Assembly (NCBI GenBank): GCA_013398955.1
Contig: VWPU01001279.1
Coordinates: 1-64,000 of the forward strand
Direction: 5' to 3'
Origin: Callaeas wilsoni
Taxonomy: Eukaryota > Chordata > Aves > Passeriformes > Callaeidae
DNA length: 64,000 bases
Shown piece by piece: positions 38,926 to 50,100 of the stretch. Positions within the stretch are counted from its first letter, which is position 1; every line of letters begins with the position of its first letter. The notes beneath the pieces were generated by a model. That model was given only the letters and a program-made list of their open reading frames with translations. It did not search any database and had not been told where the DNA came from. Made by a program: the position numbers and the translations under genes.

Positions 38926-41900
38926 AAAATTTGGGTTGTGAGTTGGGTTTTTTCTGCTAGATCTTTTCTCAATTTATTGACACAGCTTATTTAGAATGAG
39001 TGCTCTTTCAAAGGCAGAAAATAAAACCATGGCTACTGTGGTTCTTCCTATTTGTTGATACAGAAAGTGGGGTTAAACTGTTGCAACATTAAATATGGAA
39101 ATATATATGTGTAACACAGTCATCTTTCAGTGACATAATGCATACTGTTTATTATGATGCTAACTTATACAACCTTTTGTCTTTAATCTAACGTCTTTTG
39201 ACATTCTAATAAAGTTTCCCCAGGACACTCTTGGGTGGTTAATAGACTCAGTGAATTAACAATGCATAGTTATTTTTAGTGATGATAATCAGCTGTGATT
39301 ATTGACCAAGTCCATGTCAATATCAAACATGGCAAGATGCAATTAAGGCCAGAATAATATACTTTACAGCAAGCAAGATAATAAGAGCTGAGTTAGAATC
39401 TCAAATCAATTTCTACTAATAGCCACTTTAAGAAAATAATCAAACCTGCTTTACTTCAATTTGGTATTTCTTTCTATTAATTTATAACAGAGTCTGCCCT
39501 TTCATAAGCAATGTTTACCACCACCTTCAAAGGAATAATTTTCCTTTTTCATTTATTCCATCATCATCATTCCATAAAACTTCACTCACAAACTTCAAAA
39601 AACATTCTTTGTTAATTTGTCATGAATTAGCTTAAAGGATAGTTCACTTAAGTAAGTCTCTTTGTAGGAAAAAGAAAACAAGAGTTGAAAATAGACCTTC
39701 TGAATCCCAGTAATTCTGGGACCCTATTGCTCCCAAGAGAGTCTGTTTCCAAACGTTTAACTTCTGTCTTTCTAATGAGAAAAAGATTCAAGTATTTTAT
39801 GTATATATATGTATATATATATATTTTAAAAATGTATATAAACATGTTTATATGAGCATAAGTTAAATATGAACTATCCATACATAGCCTTAAATGTGCA
39901 AAAGCACAGTTGGGATCTAAGTCTTCTCTTTTACTCTCTTTTCACCACACTCTGGTGGGGTCTTTGCTTAGAGGGACCTAGGAGTTTATGGTGCATTTTT
40001 TTTCATAACAGAAATATTATTTTGCTGTTCTAATTTCCAACAACATACACAAAGAGAATATAAGGAGAATATACATGTCAGCAAATAAAGCAAATAAAGC
40101 CAGCCCTGACATTCAGGGTTTTTTCTAAAAATGCCAGGAGCTCAGTTGTCCCTCTCTGATGCACCAGGGCAGCATGAACTGAAAGTACAGACTGGACACC
40201 CTGAGGCTGCTGCTGCCTGAGGGAGGGGGATGCAGCACGAGGGAGCACGAGCAAGTGGAGAACAGCACTTAACTCCAGCCCTTGTGAGTTCTGCTCAGTG
40301 CAAGCTAACAAACAAACCAGAGCCCTGGTACCCAGAGCAGACTCATCAGTTCACTCCGAAGAGCTGAATGATCATTTGCAGCTCTGCCTACCTTTTCAAC
40401 ATTAATGAATCATTAAATATTGTTTCTGGACCTCTCTGACCTTTCAGTGATTAAGTAGCTGATCCCTATTGCACCGTAGAGTATTTAATTACTTAGAGCA
40501 TTCTTAGAAATGGTAAAAACAATGCCTTGCATGTTTTATATACATTGTATTTAGATGATATATGGATTCCTGGTAAATGTGGGATGATAGAACTTCTAAA
40601 CTCCTACTTTAAAAGTCTAAAGCAATATTTCTTTTCCAAGCTTCCAAATCAGCAGCATTTGTCAAATGGCCATGACAGGATGGCACGAATACAGTGTGGG
40701 AAGCACTAATTACAATAAGCTGGTAATTTTACATTTAAGATCTTTTCAGAATCTTTTTTGTATGTAAATAGAAATAATTTCCCTCTTATTTTTACAAAAA
40801 TGAATTATCTGGAAATAAATAAAATAGTCCTTCCAAAGTATCTTTCCTATCCCTATGGAGATCATTGCTTTTCAGAATCACACACACTTATCTACATTGC
40901 ATCTAAGGAAGACAAGATGTTTTTACCTCAGGAAAGTGAAATAATATTTCACTTATCCTAAATCCTTGGTTTAATTGTTTGGTGATTTCTAGGCGAGATA
41001 AAATTGATAGAGGTAGGTAAAAATAAAGGTTTCTGGCCAGTGTTTTCCACAATAAAACAAAAAATATACAATTGAACATTCCAAATTCAACATATAAACC
41101 ATCCTCAGGCAACCAGCAGGTAGTGTATTCTGGGTGAGGTCTGCAGCGCTCTCAATATAAGTTTAAAAATCACAGAACTATTTTATTAGGAAATGATCAG
41201 CAAAGACTTTGTGATACACCAAATGGAATCAGAGAGGACAGAAAGGAAGGAGGAATGAAAGGTTAAAAGAACAACCTAATTGATAAAGTCTGGGAAAAAA
41301 CACCCAGAAGCAGAATGTAATTTTAGAGAAACATAAGTGGTGGAGATAATGTCAAAGCTGGTTATTGCTTTTTGCACAGCACGGGTGATAGGACAGAAGG
41401 CACACACAGAAATTGGAACTTGGAGCCAGTCAAATTCCAGGGAGAGGAGGCTTTTCCTCGCTGCACGTTAATCCATTTCTGGAAGGTGGAGGTCGCTCTT
41501 TCCATTGATTTCTGTTTGTCTCAACAATTAGCTGTTCTTTGCAAAAGCAGGTTGTACACAGTTGCTGAAGCACTCAAGAAATCACTACATTAACTTGCAG
41601 AACTACAATTGCCTTTGAACAGCACATCTTATTGTGACTTGGACCTAGAATCACAGTTCATTTGGGAAAATATTTCCTAAAAGACTCCAAATTATTACAG
41701 TTGGATTTAAGTCACAAGATGCTGAGTTAGGTTGTTTTTGAAATAGCACTGTGAGAAAAAAAGTCCTTATCTATTCATACCATGTCACATTACTTTGTAC
41801 ACTGTGTATACTAGTGTAGAACCTGGAGTAGGCAAAGTATTACTTAGATATATCGCAAAACACAGTTTCTGTTTATAAAAGCTCTCAGCCTGATGGGAAT

Positions 41901-41967
41901 AAAGAGGATTTTGTGTTCCTTTAAATTCCTTTAACTACACTCCCTGTTCAGCAGCATTTTGCCAACC
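38926..41967. other. Unique AT-rich non-coding DNA
   Basis: No gene is recognised. An alternating TA-rich tract lies at 39797-39841. The parts at about 39230-39420 and 40380-40510 have enhancer-like AT texture with TAAT and GATAAT words. A GC-richer patch lies at about 40110-40320 with no coding support. Confidence 0.5.
39797..39841. repeat. TA-rich dinucleotide tract
   Basis: The tract is composed of TATGTATATATATG-type alternation with a short T/A interruption. It is a typical degenerate (TA)n microsatellite. Confidence 0.8.
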
Positions 41968-42205
41968 AAAACCTGTGCTGTGTTTGGAAATGGACACCAC
42001 AGCAAATCCACTGTATGGGACAGGCAGCAATGGTCTCACTGAATCAGTTTCTGGCAAAAAGGAAGAAATTTAGAAACTTTATTTTTCTAGAAAACCTGTG
42101 CTGTGTTTGGAAATGGACACCACAGCAAATCCACTGTATGGGACAGGCAGCAATGGTCTCACTGAATCAGTTTCTGGCAAAAAGGAAGAAATTTTATTTT
42201 TCTAG
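41968..42205 (+). repeat. 123-bp tandem duplication
   Basis: Copy one at 41968-42090 and copy two at 42091-42205 begin AAAACCTGTGCTGTGTTTGG and are identical over about the first 100 bases. Copy two lacks an 8-base block (AGAAACTT) near its end, where the deletion is flanked by TTT runs. The near identity in unique DNA points to a recent event. The 123-codon plus frame at 42015-42386 is open partly because it reads the same non-coding unit twice and is not taken as a gene. Confidence 0.95.
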
Positions 42206-44682
42206 AAACTGTTCTTGTCTTTTTTTTTTTTCTTTCTCAGAACATCCAAGAGTCATAACTCATACCCTAGAGCAAGGAAAATCTAGTTTTCTTTCAAAAG
42301 TCCTGCTTAGTGTTTTAATATTTACCATTATAATTGTGGGATTTCTTAACTCCAGTTTGCAAGCTGCTAGTCCTGCACCTGGGTAAACTCTTCTCTGGAC
42401 GTCCCATTTCTCTTTTCCCCTCCTGCCTTTCTGTGCAAGCCCCGTGTTCAGGCTCAGCAAGTGTCCTGCCACAGATCATCACCCCTGCTGTAGCCACTGA
42501 TACCACACAGGAGGCACATCCTTGCCAGCAAGATCCACCATCAGATCCAAGAGATTTGGGGGGTTTGTACTCTGTGGGTTGCTTTAGTAGAAGGAACTAC
42601 ATTCAGTCATCTTAGCAAACACATAGGAAAGAAGGCAAATTATCCAAAGGAAAAGACACACTGCTGCTCTGATGTACTTGCAGCTCTTGGCTACATTCCT
42701 GTTGTGCTAGGAATAATATTTAGCTGTTATTTGCAGTAACTTTGTGAGGAAATTGCAAAGATGAGCTTCATATTTTGAGTTTTCAATCCGTTAAGAGTGT
42801 TCCTAGAAGAAAAATTGCCAGAGAAAAGAACAAGCAAGATAAATCTTTATTTAGCACAGGGATTTTCTGAATTAAATCAGACAACAATCTACTTTTTTAT
42901 TCAACCCTCACTAGCAAGCATTTTATTTTGGGTAGTATTAATTAACATTCTATATGTTAAGCCTGGTAGTAACTCAGAATTAGCCCCTTAAGTAGCACTG
43001 TAACTGTACATGTCAGGATACATTTGTTTATGTGTTTTTGTAGTGTGCTCTACACTGGCAGGTGGAACATTGAATGCTGCTGTGGTGTAAAGATCGAGAG
43101 ATTAGAACCAATTATTTATTTGTTTTAACACCTGTGCAACTCAGAATTTTTTTTTAATTTTTAAAACACTTCAGGAAATTATGACTTATTTTCATCAGCA
43201 GTTTAGCACACACAGGTATACATCTTTTTTCCCAGTGATTTTACTGAAAATATTCCCACTTGATCAAGCTCAGAAGATTATTGTTCTATAGATGTTGTAT
43301 TTAAAGTTTCATCTATTTGCCTTGCTATAGGTGTTGAAAAATCTGTTGTTCTAAACTTTGATATACATTAGAAATTTAAGATTCTATTTAATTTCATATT
43401 CTTAGGAAGAAAAATTATAGAAAATGGAGACTAAGGGGGAATAATTGCAGATTCATTACTCTTTTGTCTTCAACTTTTTCATTGTGTAACTAAGCCCACA
43501 AAGATGTTTCTGAGAGGTACCCTAAGTACTTCTGCACCAAGAACTAAACAGAAGAGAATTTAATTCCTCAGGCTTTTGCTAAGCTTACAAAATCAGCAAG
43601 ACATTCTACAGAACAAAGACAGCTCTCACCTTTTTATAAACAATTTCATGTTTTCTTAATCTCATAGATTCTTGAAAATTATTTTGATACCTAAAAATAT
43701 TGTATAAAAAAGATAATCAAGAGGCTTTCCAGTACTTGCTTGGATTACAACATCACATTTAATTGTATCCTTCTCTAATTAAAATAATTCTAAAAGCATA
43801 ATCAATATAAATTAAAAAAAAGAAAAAACCTTAATACTTATGCCATCCCTTCTGTTTATAGGGAAAAAGATCAAAATGCTCTTCTAAACTGTTTAAAAAT
43901 ACTCTGTAAAACCACGCAGCTGAACCTACAGGTGCTCCCACTCATGGGATGTAATCCAAAGTTATCACTAACTTTTAAAATAGCTTTTTATAAATTTATA
44001 AGTTGTCTCCTCTAGTTTTTGAAATTAGGAAATAAGACTTTCCACAAATTATTCACTCAACCAGCATGAAGAGTTTCTGGATTTTTCTCAGCTTTAATTG
44101 TGGGCATTGTCCCAGACACAGACTATACCTGAGACAGTATTTCTTTGGTTTCACCTGTACCTGTGACAGAAGGCAAAACAGAGACAGTCATTCAGGCTAC
44201 AGAATTTTCCTCAGGATAGAAAAGATTTACAGTTGTCAGAGAGCTGTCTCTAGTCAAAAGTTCTGTCCCGTATTAATGAGTGATAAAACCCCCAAACCTC
44301 TGATTAATGCAAATCGGAATGATTTCATCCGAAGCAAAAACATTACTGAAGTCCTTACCTGCCAAATTTACTTTTCAATTTACAGAGATATTACTTTAGG
44401 GTCATAACAATGAGTTCTCTAAATATGTCACTGGGCCTCAGCTGATCAAGTTTCATCTTAATAATTTACTTGGGATAGGCTAGACCTTTAAGCTTTGAAT
44501 GATGGAACCAAGCTGTGATAAGCACAAGAGTGCACTGCCTATTCTGAGGATCTGAGCAGAAGTGTCACAGCTGCCACCTTGCCCTCTGAAAAGGGGGTGC
44601 ATCGATGATGGCAAAAAGAGCATAAAAAGTGACAGCAGAAGTTTTACGTGTAAGATTTCCATGTGGGTCTTAAGAGTAAGGT
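42206..44682. other. Unique AT-rich non-coding DNA
   Basis: No gene is recognised. A T12 run lies at 42220-42231 just after the tandem duplication. A 113-codon plus frame at 44066-44407 is cysteine-rich by chance, with no signal peptide, domain or splice support that I can see. Confidence 0.5.
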
Positions 44683-44739
44683 AGAAAGCTCTATCTATAT
44701 ATTTCTATATATAAATAGAAATATAGAAGAGAGCTTTCT
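44683..44739. repeat. Long imperfect inverted repeat (hairpin)
   Basis: AGAAAGCTCT at 44683-44692 pairs with its exact complement ending at 44739. Pairing continues through CTATATATTTCTAT-type sequence to the centre near 44711, with one or two mismatches and a 2-base bulge. The arms are about 27-29 bases with almost no loop. The outer 10 bp are not low-complexity. It could be a miniature transposon remnant, a small RNA hairpin, or an AT-rich cruciform. Confidence 0.75.
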
Positions 44740-46592
44740 GCCTAAAAGTTTCTACAAAGAGTCAAGACAGCTGCAGTTCAGAGATCCCAAGCTAGGGACC
44801 TACTGGAGGGAGGTTAAGCCACAGTCTTTAATTAGACAGTAAAAATTCTAGATTTATCCTAACATGTACAGTTACAGTGCTACTGCGGGGGCTAGTTCTG
44901 AGTACTACCTACCTTTTGTCCTCAGTCTAGCACAGTGTCCTCATTGATAAAACTGGAGAGCCTCAGATGAGTAAATCTTATTATTGGTAGATTTAACATA
45001 AACTTAATAGCAATTAGCAACTACTCTTTATATCCTCCTGAAAGGGAAAATGGCCTAAGAGTTATCTGTCACTGAGGTTGTGCTAAATGCCTGAACTATA
45101 ACTTAGTTCACATTTTAAGATTAGTTTATGTGAGGAAAAGCTTTGATGAGTTTAGGAGCAGGTATCTATTTATGTTTGAAATAATTATTTCCAAACTCTG
45201 AAACGCTCAAGCATTAAAAAATCCCTTTGTAGCTTTTAGAGATAACTGAAGGGCAGTCCAGCTGGGAGTACCTCAAGGAAATAATTCAGATGAGGGAAGA
45301 CATCCATCTTGATAGTGCTTAATCAGGAAAACCAGAGCAAGGTAAGATTATTCTGCTTTACGATGTCTTTTTCTTTTTTTTAATCTGGCTCACCAAGAGA
45401 GAGTAATTTAATATTAAAGGATCCGAAGTTTGGTGAGCGAAGTACACTCCTAAGTGTTTAATAGAAGTTTAAAAAACAGGTGAAACTCCTAGCTTATTCA
45501 AAGTGTCTGTAGGAAGTCAACAGGGAAATGTCTATGTTGGACTTCAATTTGTTCTGAAACCATAGAGACTACCAAAATGCTTGGGAAGTGTCCTTACAGT
45601 GGCCAGAAATCCCAGTACCAAAGCAAGTAGAGAGCAAGGCTGGGTTTTGCTTCCTGCTATGGCTGGCCTTGCTCTCAGGGAGGGGCTGGATGGGGTCTGG
45701 TGGTCCCTGCACACTTCATGGATTCTGTGCTCTGAGACTCTCAAGCAACAGTGGTCTGAAATTCAGAGGAAATATTTTGTATGCTAAATTGTATGCTGTT
45801 TCCTTTGACATAAAGATGTGAATCAGAAGTTCTGTCTTGGATCTTTCAGAGATATTGTTATCCATGACAACCTTGGCTTGCACGACAGTGTGGACAGTTC
45901 TCAAGGAGATAGGTCAACTTGATAAAAATCAGATTATTTCCTCCAGACAGAACTGCATTAAGCAGTAAGTGATGCCATTTCTGTTCTGCTGAAATCTTCC
46001 CGTACTTCTTTTTTGTTTCCATGTAAGCCCTAAACCACCTTCCTTTTTTTCCAGTATTAATTTCTCAGTTTGCTCTGAGCCACAAAATCAAATATCTTGC
46101 TTTGCCACTATATTCAGGGAGAACCATTTGGGTTAAAACACAGTTCCTGAATGCTAAAACTGTTGGACTCCTATCATAAAAGTGGTAGTTTCATGTCTAC
46201 AGCAGTGGGTTAGAAAACCAATTGCTTATGCAAAAACTAAGTGCTAAATGACACTAGAACAAAGCAGAGTAAGATGAAGTCGTTACTTCAAGGAATTTTG
46301 AAAAGGATTGCACGGAGTGTTGCCAGAGCCACAATACAACTTTTTTACTGGCTTCTTACTCAGATCCTCAGCTACGTCACTTCAGCTCTCAAATATATAA
46401 AAGCCTGTCTGTACCTATTCCCTGCCTCATTTTGGATGAGAAGAGTGCTCTGATTCAGGTACGATCTACTCAGGAACAAGGCAATTAGTCCTGCCTGTAA
46501 AGAACTCGTTCTTCCATGAAAGAGTTTCTTAACACAAATTCAGCCAAATAAATTATTCTCAAGATTCTGGTTAGCCATGTGCAATATATGTA
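44740..46592. other. Unique non-coding DNA
   Basis: No gene is recognised. A GC-richer patch lies at about 45570-45740 with open frames on both strands. A 70-codon plus frame at 46241-46453 has no recognisable homology. Confidence 0.5.
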
Positions 46593-47050
46593 AATCACAG
46601 AAACCCAGAAGGTCCAGCATTTGAGTTGGAATGGACCTTAATTATCATCTTATTCCCACTCGTGCCATGGGCAGGGACACCTTCCACTAGACTAGGTTGC
46701 TCAGAGCGCCATCCAACCTGGCCTTGGACACTCCCAGGGATGGGGAGTCCTCATCTCTGGACAACCTTTCCAGGGCCTCATGACTCTCACAGTAAAGAAT
46801 TTTTTCCTAATATCTAATCTAAACCTTCACTCTGTCAATCTGATGTCATTCCCCCTATCCTGTCACTACATACTCCTGTAAATAATCTCTCCATATTTCT
46901 TGTAGCCTCCCTCCAGGTACCAGGTGGTCACAATCAGGTCACCCTGAAACCTTCTCTTTTCCAGGCTGAACAACTCCAGTTCTCTCAGCCTTTCCTCAGA
47001 GGAGAGGTGCCCCATCCTGCTAATCAACTTGGTGGACCTCCTTCCTCTAT
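46593..47050 (-). mobile_element. CR1 LINE 3' fragment, longest copy in the window
   Basis: About 458 bp match the reverse complement of the CR1 3' region. AATCACAGAAACCCAGAAGG begins it, followed by a CCATGGGCAGGGACACC segment, CCAACCTGGCCTTGGACACT, AGTAAAGAATTTTTTCCTAA and AGGCTGAACAACTCCAG. Read on the minus strand, 46866-47050 still contains the end of the CR1 reverse transcriptase reading frame, with residues [14 protein letters not shown]. This C-terminal stretch is familiar from avian CR1 open reading frames. The element is 5'-truncated, lacks the reverse transcriptase and endonuclease domains, and is diverged, so it is inactive. The short frames on both strands here are element-derived. 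Confidence 0.95.
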
Positions 47051-47080
47051 AAAATATGTAAAGAATAAACATGAACACAA

Positions 47081-47108
47081 GGTCTTATTAACACAAGTTA
47101 ATAAGACC
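47081..47108. repeat. Perfect 12-bp inverted repeat with 4-base loop
   Basis: GGTCTTATTAAC at 47081-47092 and GTTAATAAGACC at 47097-47108 are exact reverse complements separated by ACAA. It lies about 30 bp beyond the 5'-truncated end of the CR1 copy. The arms are not simple sequence. It may be a small hairpin or a bidirectional homeodomain-like site (TTAAT/ATTAA). No U-tract or gene context makes it a terminator. Confidence 0.8.
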
Positions 47109-50100
47109 ATGTTTGCTATTGAAAACCTACACTTAGTAAGGTTTTAAAATGTAGGCAAAAATTATTTCATAAGGCCAGTATGCAGCCAGAAAGGTCTTAG
47201 ACTACTGTCTTGGCCTGCAGGAATTGCATATCCCAAGTCCTCAAGATATGCAATCAGCTGACATGACAAATCCTCAGAACTGCCTTAGTTGTGAGCACAA
47301 TTCTCTTTCTGTAAAGCACGTGAGGCCTAAAGTCCTTTTGTGGAATTCGCATTGCCATTCTCAGCCAGCAAGTCACAGCATCTCCCTGCTCACCCTCCCC
47401 AAACCCTGGGCAGCTGGTGCACAACACCTCTAATGCAGGACCTGGGTGATGCCAGAGCCTTCTGGCAGAAAAGTACATCCAAGCAACCAGAAAATCGCTG
47501 CTTGCCTAAGTGTGGTTGTGACTGTCATGCTGATGAAAACCGGGCTTGAAAGGATTTTAGATGCAGAACAAATAAAGAGATATGTTACAATTTAATTTAA
47601 GATCTTCAGTCTCTGAGATGCTGTACACGTGCTCTATGAACTTAGAATCTGCTGTGCTGTGAACAGCTTACACACAACAACATATCAATTTTACACAACA
47701 ACAAAAAATAATTTGACAAGCCTCTGTTATTTCTCACCCACCCCCTCTTGTTTTTCGTGCTGATATTTAGAGTCACCAGAGGAAGCAGTCACATTCTTTC
47801 TCTTCCCACACCAGAATTCTGCTTCCTTTTAAACTGAAGACACCTGAACTATATCTTCCTCCCCCGCCAAAACTGTCTTTACTCAAGACCAGAGAACACA
47901 GACCAAAAGTCGTGAACAAGTTCTTTACGCAGACTTTCTGAGCTTGAGAAAATAAATTTTTCCTGCACCTAGCTGCAAAATAATTGTGATTTGCAATGCA
48001 TGCAACTTTCTCAGTAGAAAAAATGTAAAATACACACGTGCAGGTCTGTGAATATTTTCTTGCTAAAAATTCTCATCTCCAATGGAAAAAAAAAAAATAA
48101 TCAGACTTTTGCCTCAAGTTATATGTGGAGCTGCAAAAAAAATAGTAAACATTAGATTACTGCTTCCCAGGAATAACCAACAACAAATATAAGTAATGAA
48201 TATATTTTATGACATTGCTGCTCTTGCATTCATCTTGGGAGTGTTAGAATGTCTACATGAATTTTGTAGTCACGTCTTCATGTGAAAAAGTAATTTATGG
48301 CCTAGAGAAGGATGTGAAAGTGATTAATAAGATCTGGAACCAGTTTAAACTTCATCAGAAGAAACTGCAAGTGTTTAGTAGAGCTTACTCTATCACTTGC
48401 TGGATACACACATGCATTGGTCATTACGGTGGATTAGGATGGAGATTTACTTTCAGTTATTCCATACACGGATGTTTTACTCTCTATGTAGTAGAGAGGA
48501 CTTATTTTTTTTGATGAAGAAGTAATGTTTAACTGAATGATTTGGGAATAAATTAGAGAATACATCCAGTTAACTTTTAGGGAATTAAATTCAAATGTTG
48601 TATTTTCTTAAGTATTGTTAGTGACCCATACATTCTTCGACAACTACATGCAAAGAAAAAGCCTTTAGAGGCTACTCCGTGTCTCATTTTCTCACTCCTT
48701 CCACTTTGGTCAAATGGTGCAAAAGGGATTTGGCTCAGCTTGAGCCATAAACTCTAAAAACAACTATTTTTGCTGTCTAAAGATAATAAAACCCTTCCAA
48801 AGGACTATTACTACTTTGTTCTATTTCCTCGGTTTTACCTCCTGCATAATTCACTCACATAATTCCTATTTACAGCAGCTTTTGCAGGGTGGAATCTCAT
48901 CTTCCTGCTGCACATAAACCCTGTATACTGGGGTTTTCTGAGGATGGAGAGCAGAACACGAAAACTTGCTCACAAAAGGAACACCAAAATTAAACAGTTC
49001 TTTTCTCCAGTGTTTAGGCAAACCACTGGTAACTCCTTGTATAAACACTTAAGAAATAACAAGAAAGATCTTTCCCTGTACACAACATGCTCTTCCTGAG
49101 CACAGCTATACCCAGTTCTTGCTAATAACATGCATGAATATCCTGCTGCTGCCCCGCAATCAATGAGCCCAACATCCCACAGCCAATACACCAGTTATCT
49201 CTTAGAAACCTATCAAAGCTGGGTCACTACGGCACTGCTGAGGCTGCTGATCCCTCCTGTCCCCTCCAGCACATAAAAACACACCACTGCACAGCACAAA
49301 AAGTCAGAGCATCCCCTGCCCCTCATTCTGAGGGGGGCTGCCGTCACTCCAGCTGCCTGAGGGAGACCACTGAGGAAAAGCAAGCACCAACAACAACACT
49401 AAACCGGTATTAAGATGTAAGCAGTGGAAAACATTCCTGTGAGATCCAGTGCAGAGCATAGACGGCTGAGTAAAGTCATCAGGACAGTTACCAGGATTTG
49501 ACATCTTCAGCAAGGAAAACACTAAAAATAGCCCCTCCACAAATCAGTAAAAACTAATTTAACTGTCTTGCTGCCTAAACTGTATTGTTCTTTCATGGCA
49601 GCCAGCACTTCACACTTCACAGGTTTCCTTGTCTTGTTCATGTTCTACGTGTTGTGAAAAACACAAGACCATAACATCGCACACGGTGGTTCAGCTTCCC
49701 AGAAAGGCAAAAGCAAGGCTGTTCTACTTGTCCCACCCTACCAGCACAAAGAACCCCACCTCCTCACCAAAATCCCTGCAGCCCCACGCTCCTCTGAAGC
49801 CCTGAGAAGGTGGAGTTGGCCTCAGGCCACAGGTGCTCAGCATGCACACCAGCCACAGAAACCCAGTAGGAATAAAAGCACAGGAGCCTGACAGGAATGA
49901 ATTACCCAGAGATGGCAGGAAATGGTTGCACTGCTATTCTGACAAAGCAGTGGCATTCTAGGAAGTGCTGCTCTTTTTCCCAGAGCCATCGTAGGCATCT
50001 CCACACAGATTTTTTCACTGTCATGTAGGCACAAGAGCAATGTCAGAGCAAATCTGGATGTCTCCTGATGATGCCCTCCTGCGTGATTTCAAGTAGGACC

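Noticed and set aside
42015..42386. 123-codon open frame with an internally repeated peptide
   Set aside because: The peptide repeat is the translation of the 123-bp tandem duplication, with no other sign of coding.
44066..44407. 113-codon plus-strand frame with several cysteines
   Set aside because: No convincing signal peptide or cysteine framework was recognised; it is most likely a chance frame.
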